Assembly: GCA_934446355.1 (NCBI GenBank)
Contig: CAKSEC010000004.1
Coordinates: 145,977 to 209,976, forward strand
Length of the DNA: 64,000 nt
Direction of reading: 5' to 3'
DNA from: an uncultured Oscillospiraceae bacterium
GTDB taxonomy: Bacteria; Bacillota; Clostridia; Oscillospirales; Ruminococcaceae
In this document: positions 16,598 to 25,258 of the stretch, piece after piece
How the letters are laid out: each line of letters starts with the position of its first letter
Numbering within the stretch: the first letter of the stretch is position 1
Program-made: the position numbers and the translations under genes
Notes under the pieces: generated by a model
Told to the model about the DNA's origin: nothing
Seen by the model: the letters and a program-made list of their open reading frames with translations, nothing else
Database searches by the model: none

Positions 16598-16631
16598 ATT
16601 ATGAACCTCCTATGTCCGCTGGAATAGGTAC

Positions 16632-16660
16632 ATTATAGCACACTTTCGGTGATTTGTAAA
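16632..16660 (-). promoter_or_regulatory. Promoter of the NTF2-like gene
   Basis: TTTACA (16655-16660) and TATAAT (16632-16637) are spaced 17 bp on the minus strand. Confidence 0.78.
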
Positions 16661-16821
16661 TATATAAACTATTCAAATTAGCATTTTTGCTAATATTATT
16701 TTAGTGCTTTGATAATTTATCACTTTTATCTGTAAAAATGCAACAAATACCAGCAGCGTTTTTTGTGCATTATTCTATATAATATCTCTGTAAAAAGAAT
16801 AAGAATTGGGCATTTCACCAC

Positions 16822-16850
16822 TTGAATATGTACGTTTGTTACTGTATAAT
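16822..16850 (+). promoter_or_regulatory. Promoter of the MATE transporter gene
   Basis: TTGAAT (16822-16827) and TATAAT (16845-16850) are spaced 17 bp. The reading frame is open upstream to 16806, but the promoter sits inside that extension, so the ATG at 16911 is the real start. Confidence 0.8.
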
Positions 16851-16910
16851 TACTATTGCTCGAAACACAGAGCGGACCACTCATTCAAGCATTACACAGA
16901 GGTAACAGCT

Positions 16911-18317
16911 ATGGCAAGAAATACAGTAAAAGATTTAACGGTCGGCTCACCCATGAAGCTTATTCTAGGCTTTATGCTGCCGCTCTTTCTCGGAATGCTC
17001 TTTCAGCAGTTCTATAATATGGTCGATACGGCGATTGTCGGTCAGTATCTTGGTATAGACGCCCTTGCAGGCGTTGGCTCGACCGGCTCGATAAACTTCC
17101 TTGTACTGGGCTTCGTTCAGGGCGTATGCACCGGATTTGCGATTCCGGTGGCGCAGATGTTCGGCTCAAAGGACTACGACGCAATGCGCAGGTATGTGGG
17201 CAACACCGTGTGGCTCGCCCTGATTTTCTCAGTAGTTCTCACCACGCTTACCGGCGTATTCTGCGGCGATATCCTCAGACTGATGGACACCCCTGAGGAC
17301 TGCTTCCAGCAGGCTTATGACTATATCTTCGCAATATTCATCGGCATACCGGTAACGTTCCTGTACAATATCCTGTCGGGAATCATACGGTCTGTCGGCG
17401 ATTCAAAGACCCCGCTTTACTTCCTAATAATATCAAGCCTGCTGAACGTGGGTCTTGATATCTTCATGATAGTTGCGCTCGGAATGGGCGTTGCGGGCGC
17501 AGGCTGGGCTACGGTTATTTCTCAGCTTGTATCTGGGCTTCTTTGCCTTGCATATATGGTAAAGCGGTTTGATATACTTCGGCTGAAAAAAGCGGATATG
17601 CGTTTCGATAAGTATTACATCAGCCGGCTGCTTGGTGTCGGCATTCCGATGGGTCTGCAGTATTCGATAACAGCGATAGGCTCGATACTCATTCAGACTG
17701 CGGTCAACGGACTTGGCTCGGCTTATGTTGCGGCAGTAACAGCCGGAAGCAAGGTCAGCCAGCTTCTGTGCTGTCCTTTTGACGCAATGGGAAGCACGAT
17801 GGCGACCTACGGCGGTCAGAATATCGGCGCAGGCAAGCCCGACCGTATAAAAAAGGGACTTGCGGACTGCTCGCTGCTCGGCATAGGCTACTCACTGATA
17901 GGCTTCCTTATCATACTTTTCTTCGGCGAAGGCCTTGCAATGATGTTCATAAACGACACAAACGGCGGCAGCGTAGAGGAAATTCTGAAGCTGTCGCAGC
18001 AGTTCCTATTGATTAACGGCGCGTTCTATATCCCGCTTGCATTCGTGAATATAGTCAGATTCCTGATACAGGGAATGGGCTTCTCTAAGGTAGCCATTTT
18101 CGCAGGCGTATTTGAGATGGCTGCAAGAGGCTTTGTTGCACTGGCGCTTGTTCCGGTATTCGGATTCAATGCGGTGTGCTTCGCAAACCCTGCGGCGTGG
18201 ATATTCGCAGACCTGTTCCTGATACCACTGTTCTTCCGGTGCTACAAAAGGGTGAGTATAAGGTTCAGAAAAAAGAACGTTCCCGAACCGGTTCAGCAGA
18301 CTGCGGCTGAGCAGTGA
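16911..18317 (+). CDS. MATE family multidrug/cation exporter
   Basis: The 468-residue membrane protein has about twelve hydrophobic segments. MATE hallmarks include the N-terminal PLFLGMLFQQFYNMVD followed by TAIVGQYLG, GFVQG with a conserved Gly-rich turn, and a second homologous half starting at VGIPMGLQYSITAIGS. MATE proteins export cationic drugs or metabolites using Na+ or H+. The start is set by AGAGGT upstream of ATGGCAAG. It is monocistronic and convergent with citrate synthase, and no local regulator clearly belongs to it. Confidence 0.93.
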   Translation: MARNTVKDLTVGSPMKLILGFMLPLFLGMLFQQFYNMVDTAIVGQYLGIDALAGVGSTGSINFLVLGFVQGVCTGFAIPVAQMFGSKDYDAMRRYVGNTVWLALIFSVVLTTLTGVFCGDILRLMDTPEDCFQQAYDYIFAIFIGIPVTFLYNILSGIIRSVGDSKTPLYFLIISSLLNVGLDIFMIVALGMGVAGAGWATVISQLVSGLLCLAYMVKRFDILRLKKADMRFDKYYISRLLGVGIPMGLQYSITAIGSILIQTAVNGLGSAYVAAVTAGSKVSQLLCCPFDAMGSTMATYGGQNIGAGKPDRIKKGLADCSLLGIGYSLIGFLIILFFGEGLAMMFINDTNGGSVEEILKLSQQFLLINGAFYIPLAFVNIVRFLIQGMGFSKVAIFAGVFEMAARGFVALALVPVFGFNAVCFANPAAWIFADLFLIPLFFRCYKRVSIRFRKKNVPEPVQQTAAEQ

Positions 18318-18345
18318 GAATACATATATCCAAATTTCAAGCACA

Positions 18346-18452
18346 ACAGACCGGCGAGAAGCCCTCAGATTCTAGGAAACGCCCTAACGACTAGGCATAT
18401 TGCCTGTCGTTAGGGCGTTGACGACGAAGATGAGGGCTTATCGCCGGTCTGT
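18346..18452. repeat. Nested 107-bp palindromic structure between convergent genes
   Basis: The outer arms 18346-18367 and 18431-18452 are complementary at 21 of 22 positions. Inside them a second stem, 18378-18391 with 18406-18419, is a perfect 14 bp. A third, AGGCA with TGCCT around TAT, caps it. The citrate synthase stop codon begins at the last base of the right arm. It may act as a two-way terminator, a repeated mobile palindrome or a structured RNA. No T-tract flanks the outer stem, so simple termination is not certain. Confidence 0.85.
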
Positions 18453-19777
18453 CATTCGATTTCTTCCATAACGCTCTTATATGCCGGACGTATTATCTTG
18501 CCCATGCCGACCAGTTCCTCAATACGGTGAGCCGACCAGCCGACTACTCTTGCGATAGCGAACAGCGGTGTGTAAAGCTCCAGCGGGATACCCAGCATAT
18601 CGTAAACGAAACCACTGTAAAAGTCCACGTTCGGGCTGACGCCCTTGTAAATGCGGCGCTTCTCTGCGATAAGCTGCGGCGCGATCTCCTCGATAGCCGA
18701 ATACAGAGCCATGTCCTGCGTCTTTCCCTTTGCTTCTGCAAGCCTCTGCACATAGGATTTCAGCACACGCTCTCTGGGGTCTGAGATGGAATACACAGCG
18801 TGTCCCATGCCGTAGATAAGCCCCTTGCGGTCGAACGCATCGCCGTCAAGCAGCTTTCTGAGATAGCTGCGGACCTCGTCCTTGTCTGTCGGGTCGGACA
18901 GATGCGTGCGGATATCGTTCATCATCTGCATTACCTTCAGATTTGCGCCGCCGTGACGGGGACCCTTCAGCGAGGACATCGCAGCGGCTATTGCGGAATA
19001 AGTGTCCGAGCCGGACGAAGTGACTACACGGGTAGTAAACGTTGAGTTATTGCCGCCGCCGTGTTCCATGTGGAGCATGAGAACAATGTCGAGAACCCTC
19101 GCTTCAAGTTCCGTGTACTCGGTGTTCGGACGGAGCATTCTCAGGAAATTCTCAGCCGTTGACAGACCAGCCGCCGGACGGTGGATATACATACTCTCGT
19201 CATTCTCATAGTGATTATATGCGTGATAGCCGTAAACAGCCAGCATGGGGAATACCGCAGTGAGCATAAGACACTGACGGATACAGTTGTCGATGTCGTT
19301 CGAGGACAAATTCTCGTCATATGAGGAAAGAGTCAGAATGCTCTTGGTCATCGAGTTCATGATGTCCTTTGTGGGGGCTTTCATGATAACGTCACGTGTG
19401 AAATTAGAGGGAAGGGTGCGGCATTCGGTAAGAATATCGTTAAATTCCGCAAGCTGTGAGTCGCTCGGAAGTTCGCCGAATATCAGCAGATATGCGGTCT
19501 TTTCAAAGCCGAAGCCGTCAAGCTTGCTTATAAGCGTGTTGATGTTATAGCCTCTGTACCACAGTTCGCCGTCGCAGGGCGTGTGCTGACCGTTTTCGTC
19601 CTTGAAGGACACTATCTTGGATATGCGGGTAAGTCCGGTGAGCACGCCCTTGCCATTGATGTCACGAAGTCCCCTGTTTACGCCGTATTCCTTGAATAGT
19701 GCGTCGGAGATAGTGTCGTGCTCGGTGCAGAGTTTCTGCTTTTCAGCAGCGTATTCGTTTATCTTTTCAAATGCCAT
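18452..19777 (-). CDS. gltA: Citrate synthase (Si-type)
   Basis: This enzyme condenses acetyl-CoA and oxaloacetate to citrate, here probably feeding glutamate synthesis in an anaerobe with a partial Krebs pathway (inference). The 441-residue sequence carries the family motifs LHMEHGGGNNSTF (catalytic His) near residue 235, GPRHGGAN near 270, and GMGHAVYSISDPR near 320 with the second catalytic His. A 2-methylcitrate synthase cannot be fully excluded. AGGAGG precedes the ATG. A MarR-type gene lies 68 nt upstream and probably shares its transcript. Confidence 0.93.
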   Translation of the reverse strand: MAFEKINEYAAEKQKLCTEHDTISDALFKEYGVNRGLRDINGKGVLTGLTRISKIVSFKDENGQHTPCDGELWYRGYNINTLISKLDGFGFEKTAYLLIFGELPSDSQLAEFNDILTECRTLPSNFTRDVIMKAPTKDIMNSMTKSILTLSSYDENLSSNDIDNCIRQCLMLTAVFPMLAVYGYHAYNHYENDESMYIHRPAAGLSTAENFLRMLRPNTEYTELEARVLDIVLMLHMEHGGGNNSTFTTRVVTSSGSDTYSAIAAAMSSLKGPRHGGANLKVMQMMNDIRTHLSDPTDKDEVRSYLRKLLDGDAFDRKGLIYGMGHAVYSISDPRERVLKSYVQRLAEAKGKTQDMALYSAIEEIAPQLIAEKRRIYKGVSPNVDFYSGFVYDMLGIPLELYTPLFAIARVVGWSAHRIEELVGMGKIIRPAYKSVMEEIE

Positions 19778-19845
19778 GGGTCATTTCCTCCTTTTCAGAG
19801 TGCCGCCGCTTTATGCGGTGAGGGTCGGTTAGGGCTTATTCCGGC

Positions 19846-20292
19846 TCAGTAACGGGTAAGCTTTTTCAGCAGGGAGTAAAGCGTCTGCTTTTCCTCGGCG
19901 CTGAGCGGTTCAAGGAACCTGTGAGCCTGACTGCGCATTTTCTGCGCCAGTTCTGCAGAGTGCTTTTCTCCTGCGGGGGTAAGTTCGACTATCGTTTCAC
20001 GCTTATCACGCTGACTGCGGCTGCGTGTGATATAGCCGTCGTTCTCCAGCTTGGAAAGCGACTCCGACATAGACTGCGGACTGACAGAAAACATATCTGC
20101 AAGCCGCTTCTGCGCAACGCTCCCTCCCCTGCCGACTGTAAGCAATATTCTCTCACGCTCAAGCAGGGTATGGTCGCCGCCCAGAAATTCGCTGTTTCCG
20201 GCGGAGATCTGTCCCCTCAGCCGTGCAAACCAGCTGCGTATAAGCCCGGTAAGCTGTTCGTCAATATCCTGAATGCCCTGTTCATTCTGCAT
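19846..20292 (-). CDS. MarR family transcriptional regulator
   Basis: This 148-residue winged-helix protein has the MarR core QKRLADMFSVSPQSMSESLS as recognition region (about residues 62-81), then a wing with SRSQRDKRETIVELT. It has helical dimerisation segments at both ends. It precedes citrate synthase on the same strand after 68 nt. A pair of direct repeats overlapping its promoter suggests autoregulation. The ligand is unknown. GAGGTG lies 6 nt before the ATG. Confidence 0.92.
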   Translation of the reverse strand: MQNEQGIQDIDEQLTGLIRSWFARLRGQISAGNSEFLGGDHTLLERERILLTVGRGGSVAQKRLADMFSVSPQSMSESLSKLENDGYITRSRSQRDKRETIVELTPAGEKHSAELAQKMRSQAHRFLEPLSAEEKQTLYSLLKKLTRY

Positions 20293-20400
20293 GAATGCAC
20301 CTCGTAAACTCTTTGAGTTTCCGGCACAAAGCCCCTGCCCTGCGCCGTTCGGAATATCAATGAAGCGTTTTCAGGACAGCACTTCACGTGCGCAGTCCTA

Positions 20401-20425
20401 AAGTACCTTAATATCAAGTACCTTA
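20401..20425. promoter_or_regulatory. Candidate MarR operator (direct repeat)
   Basis: AAGTACCTTA occurs at 20401-20410 and again at 20416-20425, a 15-bp period, immediately downstream of the MarR -10 element. Each unit is nearly palindromic. The position suits a repressor site; binding is inferred. Confidence 0.6.
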
Positions 20426-20427
20426 TG

Positions 20428-20456
20428 ATTATAACATATTTACGGCAGATTGTCAA
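20428..20456 (-). promoter_or_regulatory. Promoter of marR-citrate synthase
   Basis: TTGACA (20451-20456) and TATAAT (20428-20433) are spaced 17 bp on the minus strand. This is a full-consensus promoter next to the repeated operator-like sequence. Confidence 0.9.
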
Positions 20457-20574
20457 GCATTTTTCACCGCAAAAATGAGCCGAGCCGGACATAAAACGGC
20501 TCTCCGCCGCAGAATAACGGCGATTCAGAGACAGATGAAAATTATGTGAAATTACCATACGCCACCCGTCTTTC

Positions 20575-20603
20575 TTGACTAAACTAGAAAAATATGCTAC
20601 AAT
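20575..20603 (+). promoter_or_regulatory. Promoter of the two-component genes
   Basis: TTGACT (20575-20580) and TACAAT (20598-20603) are spaced 17 bp, 50 nt before the response regulator ATG. Between 20457 and 20574 I see no gene. Confidence 0.82.
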
Positions 20604-20653
20604 TATTCTCAGGGCGGAACGCCCCGAAATTGTTTTACTTGAATGGAGAAAAA

Positions 20654-21325
20654 ATGTATCGGGTATATATTGCTGAGGACGACGAGGGAATAGCACGAGC
20701 CATATGCAAGGGACTTTCAGGCTGGGACTTGGACGTCATGTGTGCGCAGGACCTGCGTAAAATAACCGACGAGATTGCCGAGTTCAAGCCGCACCTCGTG
20801 CTGCTTGACATAATGCTCCCCTTTAACAATGGGTTCTACTGGTGCTCTGAGATAAGAAAGACCAGCCGCGTACCGGTGGTTTTCATTTCATCGGCGGCTG
20901 ACAACATGAATATAATCATGGCAATGAACATGGGCGGCGACGACTTTATCGCAAAGCCGTTCGATATGCCGGTGCTTGTTGCGAAGCTGCAGGCGCTGCT
21001 GCGCAGAAGCTATGACTTCACCGAGCAGGTCGGCATTCTGGAGCACAAGGGCGCAAGGCTCAACACCTCAGAAGCCGCACTGTATGCGGGCGGAAGCCGT
21101 ATCGACCTCACACGCAACGAATACCGCATAATGCAGACGCTCATGGAAAGCAAGGGAAAGATAGTCAGCCGTGAAAAGCTGATGGACCGCCTGTGGGAAA
21201 CCGACTGCTTCATCGACGAAAACACGCTCACCGTCAATGTCGCAAGACTGCGCAAAAAGCTTGACGCAGCAGGTCTTGAGGGCTACATAAAAACAAAAGT
21301 CGGAATGGGATATATCATAGAATGA
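20654..21325 (+). CDS. OmpR/PhoB-family response regulator (BceR-like)
   Basis: This 223-residue regulator has a receiver domain (1-115) with acidic AEDDEG, phosphoacceptor Asp in LVLLDIMLP near residue 51, and the conserved Lys in AKPFD near 101. A winged-helix DNA-binding domain follows (125-223). The ATG at 20654 follows GGAG. It overlaps the kinase gene by 4 nt. The downstream ABC ATPase/permease pair and a kinase lacking an extracellular sensor mark this as a Bce-type peptide-antibiotic detoxification system. Three 11-bp-phased repeats before the ABC genes are probable binding sites. Confidence 0.95.
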   Translation: MYRVYIAEDDEGIARAICKGLSGWDLDVMCAQDLRKITDEIAEFKPHLVLLDIMLPFNNGFYWCSEIRKTSRVPVVFISSAADNMNIIMAMNMGGDDFIAKPFDMPVLVAKLQALLRRSYDFTEQVGILEHKGARLNTSEAALYAGGSRIDLTRNEYRIMQTLMESKGKIVSREKLMDRLWETDCFIDENTLTVNVARLRKKLDAAGLEGYIKTKVGMGYIIE

Positions 21326-22332
21326 CAGCTTATCTTAAAGCCCGGCGGCGGGTCATTGCCGCATTTGTTGTATTTGCGGCGGTCATCGCCGTGGTTTATA
21401 CTCTCGGCGGCGTGCCGCTGGGGGCGACCGGTTACGCCGGTGCAATATGCGGCTCGCTTGCGCTTGCGGCGGGCATTGTTGATTATATTCGATTCAACCG
21501 GAAACGCAGCACGCTCGAAAAGCTGCGTGAGCAGATAACCATTTCCTGCAGCGATCTTCCTGAGCCTGACAACGCCATCGAGCATGGCTACTCAGAACTG
21601 ATCGGGATATTGTTCCGCAGCCTTGGCGACACGCAGGCGCACTCAGAAAGAAAGCTTGCGGAAATGGCGGACTACTACACGATGTGGGCGCACCAGATAA
21701 AGACGCCCATTTCCTCGATGAGGCTGTCGCTTGCCGAGCAGGACTCCCCAGAAAGCCGTGAACTCACGGAGGAACTCGTGCGAATCGAGCAATATGTCGA
21801 AATGGTGCTGTGCTATATCAGGCTGGAAAGCAGCGATACCGACTACGTGATTCGTGAATGCAGCCTTGATTCGATAGTCAGGGCGGCTGTGCGCCGATTC
21901 TCAGGGCAGTTCATCAGAAAGAAGCTGACGCTCGATCTTCAGCCGACCGAATACACCGTGCTGACCGATGAAAAGTGGCTGCTTTTCGTGGTGGAGCAGG
22001 TGCTGTCGAATGCGCTGAAATACACAAGGGAAACGCCGCAAAGCACTCAGGACTCCGCTGAAAAGGACAGGATAACGATATCGTTTGAGAACGAAACGCT
22101 CTGCATAGCCGACACCGGCATAGGCATTGCCCCAGAGGATCTGCCGAGAGTATTCGAGCGTGGATTCACCGGCTGCAACGGCAGGACAGACATGAAAGCA
22201 AGCGGTATAGGGCTTTATCTCTGTAAAAGGATATGCACTGCGCTGGGTCACACCATAAGCATTCAGAGCGGCGGAGACGGCACACGTGTTTATATAGGTC
22301 TGTCACGCAGCACCACCGACCTGCGGGACTAA
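21322..22332 (+). CDS. Intramembrane-sensing histidine kinase (BceS-like)
   Basis: This 336-residue kinase has two adjacent membrane helices (about residues 12-58) joined by a very short loop, so no extracellular sensor domain exists. The dimerisation box is WAHQIKTPISSMRL with the phosphorylated His near residue 124. The catalytic domain shows ADTGIGIAPEDLPRVFERGF and a G2-like ASGIGLYL. In known Bce systems the ABC permease senses flux and controls such a kinase. Translation is coupled to the response regulator (ATGA overlap). Confidence 0.94.
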   Translation: MTAYLKARRRVIAAFVVFAAVIAVVYTLGGVPLGATGYAGAICGSLALAAGIVDYIRFNRKRSTLEKLREQITISCSDLPEPDNAIEHGYSELIGILFRSLGDTQAHSERKLAEMADYYTMWAHQIKTPISSMRLSLAEQDSPESRELTEELVRIEQYVEMVLCYIRLESSDTDYVIRECSLDSIVRAAVRRFSGQFIRKKLTLDLQPTEYTVLTDEKWLLFVVEQVLSNALKYTRETPQSTQDSAEKDRITISFENETLCIADTGIGIAPEDLPRVFERGFTGCNGRTDMKASGIGLYLCKRICTALGHTISIQSGGDGTRVYIGLSRSTTDLRD

Positions 22333-22335
22333 TGA

Positions 22336-22368
22336 TGTGACAAAAATGTAAGGCTGATGTAAGGTGAT
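22336..22368 (+). promoter_or_regulatory. Three 11-bp-phased repeats, probable response-regulator site
   Basis: TGTGACAAAAA, TGTAAGGCTGA and TGTAAGGTGAT follow each other exactly every 11 bp and end 4 bp before the -35 box of the ABC genes. Direct repeats at one-helical-turn spacing are the usual form of OmpR-family activator sites. Confidence 0.75.
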
Positions 22369-22372
22369 TCGA

Positions 22373-22401
22373 TTGCGGCTTTGCGGGCATTCTGGTATAC
22401 T
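22373..22401 (+). promoter_or_regulatory. Promoter of the ABC transporter genes
   Basis: TTGCGG (22373-22378, weak) and TATACT (22396-22401) are spaced 17 bp. A weak -35 directly behind activator-like repeats fits a regulated promoter. Confidence 0.72.
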
Positions 22402-22408
22402 AAGTACA

Positions 22409-22454
22409 GACAGGACGGCGGCGCACTTCCCCCTCAATTTGCCGCCGGTCTGTC
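22409..22454 (+). other. Leader hairpin before the ABC ATPase gene
   Basis: Arms 22409-22422 and 22441-22454 pair at 12 of 14 positions around an 18-nt loop, ending just before the AAGGAAGG ribosome site. There is no T-tract. It may affect translation or mRNA stability. Confidence 0.6.
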
Positions 22455-22471
22455 AGAAAGGAAGGACAGAT

Positions 22472-23263
22472 ATGCCTATATTAGAGATAAGCGGTCTTAA
22501 AAAGACCTACACCACACGGCTCGGCGGAAACAGCGTCGAGGCGCTCAGAAACGTTAGCTTCACCGCAGAGCGCGGAGAGTTCATTGCGATAATGGGCGAA
22601 AGCGGCTCAGGCAAGACTACCCTGCTGAATATCCTCGCAGCGCTTGATAAGCCCACAGGCGGCAGCGTTATCCTTGACGGAATGGACCTTTCCAGAATAA
22701 GCGACAAGAAGCTTGCGGACTTCCGGCGTGAAAATCTGGGGTTCGTGTTTCAGGAATTTAACCTGCTGGATACATTCACGGTGCGTGACAATGTACTTCT
22801 GCCGCTCGTGCTTGCAGGAGAAAAATACTCTCAAATGCAGCCGAAGCTTGAAAAGACCGCTTCAATGCTCGGTATCGCTCCCCTGCTGGACAAATACCCC
22901 TACGAGATATCCGGCGGACAGAAGCAGCGCACAGCCGCCGCACGTGCCATCATCTCCGACCCGAAGCTGCTGCTCGCAGACGAGCCTACCGGCGCACTGG
23001 ACAGCCGAAGTTCAGACGAGCTTCTCGCACTGTTCCGTGACATCAACCGCAGCGGTCAGACTATCCTGATGGTCACGCACTCGGCAAAGGCGGCAAGCCG
23101 TGCGGGACGTGTGCTTTTCATCAGGGACGGCGCGGTATTCCACCAGCTATATAGAGGTAATCTTTCGGACGACGAATTTTACCGCCGCATAACCGACGCA
23201 CTGACGCTGCTTTCCTCCGCTTCGCAGGACGTTACTTCCATACGCAGGGAGGGCGAACGCTGA
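22472..23263 (+). CDS. Bce-type ABC transporter ATP-binding protein
   Basis: The 263-residue ATPase contains the Walker A motif GESGSGKTT (about 42-50), Q-loop VFQEFNLLD, signature ISGGQKQRTAAARAI and Walker B LLLADEPTGALD. These are the standard elements of the MacB/BceA family that removes peptide antibiotics from lipid targets. The ATG at 22472 follows AAGGAAGG. An upstream in-frame ATG at 22364 lies between the regulatory repeats and promoter and is rejected. The stop codon overlaps the permease start by one base. Confidence 0.95.
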   Translation: MPILEISGLKKTYTTRLGGNSVEALRNVSFTAERGEFIAIMGESGSGKTTLLNILAALDKPTGGSVILDGMDLSRISDKKLADFRRENLGFVFQEFNLLDTFTVRDNVLLPLVLAGEKYSQMQPKLEKTASMLGIAPLLDKYPYEISGGQKQRTAAARAIISDPKLLLADEPTGALDSRSSDELLALFRDINRSGQTILMVTHSAKAASRAGRVLFIRDGAVFHQLYRGNLSDDEFYRRITDALTLLSSASQDVTSIRREGER

Positions 23264-25254
23264 TGAAACTGTATATCAGACTTGCCGCAGGAGGAATACG
23301 CCGAAACAGCAAGCTTTATGTGCCGTATATTCTCACCTGCTCGCTCATGGTGATGATGTTCTATATCGTTGGCTTCCTCGCAACCAACTCAATGCTGGAG
23401 CAAATGCGTGGCGGCGATTCAATGGCAATACTGCTTAGGCTTGGCGTGTACATTATGGCGATATTCTCAGCCATTTTCTTGTTCTATACTAACTCGTTCC
23501 TGATAAAGCGCAGAAAAAAAGAATTCGGTCTTTACAGCATTCTCGGCATGGGAAAGCGCAGCATAGCCCGTGTTATGACGTGGGAAACGCTGATGGTATA
23601 TCTTCTGTCGGTGACCCTCGGACTGCTCGCCGGAATACTGTTTTCAAAGCTTGCTGAACTGCTTGCGATAAAGATACTCAGGGGCACCGCGCATTACGAG
23701 TTCACAGTCAGCGGTTCGACTATCGTTTTGACAGCAGCTGTATTCGCAGGCATCTTCCTGCTGATATATCTGAACGTACTGCGGCAGGTGTTCTTCTCAA
23801 AGGCTATCGACCTGCTGCATTCTGAGAACGCCGGCGAAAAGCCGCCCCGTGCAAACTGGTTCCTCGCGGTGCTCGGTGCGGTGACGCTCGGCATAGCATA
23901 CTACATGGCAGTGGCAATAGAACAGCCGATAACGGCGGCGCTGACATTCTTTGCGGCTGTAATAATGGTCGTGGCTGCGACATATCTTCTGTTCATTGCA
24001 GGCTCAGTGGCATTATGCAGAGTGCTGCAGCGGAACAAGCGGTATTACTACACCACACGGCACTTCATTTCTGTGTCGCAGATGGCATACAGAATGAAGC
24101 GGGGCGGAGCAGGTCTGGCGTCGATTTGTATTCTCTGCACCATGCTTCTGGTGACGTTATCCTCTACCATATGCCTTTATATGGGCGAGGAACATACGAT
24201 CGGACTGCGGTACCCAAGAGATATCCTGATATCCACTAGCGGCATGAGCGAACAGCAAATACAGAAAATGCAGAGCAATATCGACGACATACTCAAAGAG
24301 CACGGAAAGACTGCGGACAATATCCTGAAGTATCACTACGTCAGTATGTACGGCATACTTGACGGCAGCACATTCACCCCCTATTCAGACGTAAACAACG
24401 ACCCCGGCGCACTGATATCCGACGTCCGCACGGTGTATGTGATACCCGCAAAGGACGCCGAATCTATCTGCGGCACGGAAATCACGGTAAACGACGGCGA
24501 GGCTGCGATGTATCTGAAAAGCGGCGGCTATGAGTACGGCAGCATAACCATAAACGGTTCGGCAGAACTGAAAATAACCGAACATATCGACAAATTCACA
24601 GTGAACTCACAGGACGCAGCAACGGTGTATGATTCGATATATCTTTTCGTAAAGGACATCAGCGTTCTGGAGGATATGAGCGGGGCGAACAGCTTTTCTC
24701 CGGATAATATCTGCTATTATTACGCATTCGACATTGACGGCACATATACGGAAAAATACAACGCATATCAGGACATCACCGAAAGCATTTCCGAAGTTTC
24801 TGACGGAGCGTCATATAACATGGAACTTGCGTCTATCGAGGACTTCCTCGGTAGCTACGGCGGACTTTTCTTCCTCGGTATCGTGTTCGGCAGCGTATTT
24901 CTTCTTGCTGCGGTGCTTATAATGTACTACAAGCAGGTAAGCGAGGGATATGACGACAGCGCACGTTTCGATATTCTGCGCAAAGTCGGCATGAACGACC
25001 GTGAGATACGCCGTGCGGTCAACTCGCAGGTGCTGACAGTGTTCTTTGCCCCGCTCATTGCGGCAGGAATACACATGGCGTTCGCATTCCCCATGCTGTC
25101 AAAGCTTCTGGCGCTGTTTGCGATGACCGACACCCCTTTTCTTTCGGGAGTCACACTTGCGTGCTTCGGGGCGTTTGCGGCAGTATATATCCTCGTGTAT
25201 GCGATAACCTCACGCAGCTATTACAGAATAGTGAGCAGGAACGAAAGGCGGTAA
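23263..25254 (+). CDS. Bce-type ABC transporter permease (FtsX-like)
   Basis: This 663-residue membrane protein has about ten membrane helices. One large extracellular domain of roughly 200 residues (about 310-530) lies between helices in the second half, the known BceB layout. FtsX-like segments lie at about residues 60-180 and 540-650. In studied systems the extracellular domain recognises the peptide and the permease relays flux to the kinase. Translation is probably coupled to the ATPase. A glycosyltransferase gene follows after 4 nt. Confidence 0.94.
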   Translation: MKLYIRLAAGGIRRNSKLYVPYILTCSLMVMMFYIVGFLATNSMLEQMRGGDSMAILLRLGVYIMAIFSAIFLFYTNSFLIKRRKKEFGLYSILGMGKRSIARVMTWETLMVYLLSVTLGLLAGILFSKLAELLAIKILRGTAHYEFTVSGSTIVLTAAVFAGIFLLIYLNVLRQVFFSKAIDLLHSENAGEKPPRANWFLAVLGAVTLGIAYYMAVAIEQPITAALTFFAAVIMVVAATYLLFIAGSVALCRVLQRNKRYYYTTRHFISVSQMAYRMKRGGAGLASICILCTMLLVTLSSTICLYMGEEHTIGLRYPRDILISTSGMSEQQIQKMQSNIDDILKEHGKTADNILKYHYVSMYGILDGSTFTPYSDVNNDPGALISDVRTVYVIPAKDAESICGTEITVNDGEAAMYLKSGGYEYGSITINGSAELKITEHIDKFTVNSQDAATVYDSIYLFVKDISVLEDMSGANSFSPDNICYYYAFDIDGTYTEKYNAYQDITESISEVSDGASYNMELASIEDFLGSYGGLFFLGIVFGSVFLLAAVLIMYYKQVSEGYDDSARFDILRKVGMNDREIRRAVNSQVLTVFFAPLIAAGIHMAFAFPMLSKLLALFAMTDTPFLSGVTLACFGAFAAVYILVYAITSRSYYRIVSRNERR

Positions 25255-25258
25255 GCAA

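Noticed and set aside
16806..16910. 35-residue N-terminal extension of the MATE protein
   Set aside because: The promoter -35 and -10 lie inside it and a good ribosome site precedes the internal ATG.
13118..18317. Complete contractile injection system around the DUF4157-like gene
   Set aside because: No sheath, tube, baseplate, spike or AAA+ ATPase genes are present in the window.
22364..22471. 36-residue N-terminal extension of the ABC ATPase
   Set aside because: It overlaps the activator repeats and promoter. AAGGAAGG precedes the internal ATG that begins the conserved domain.
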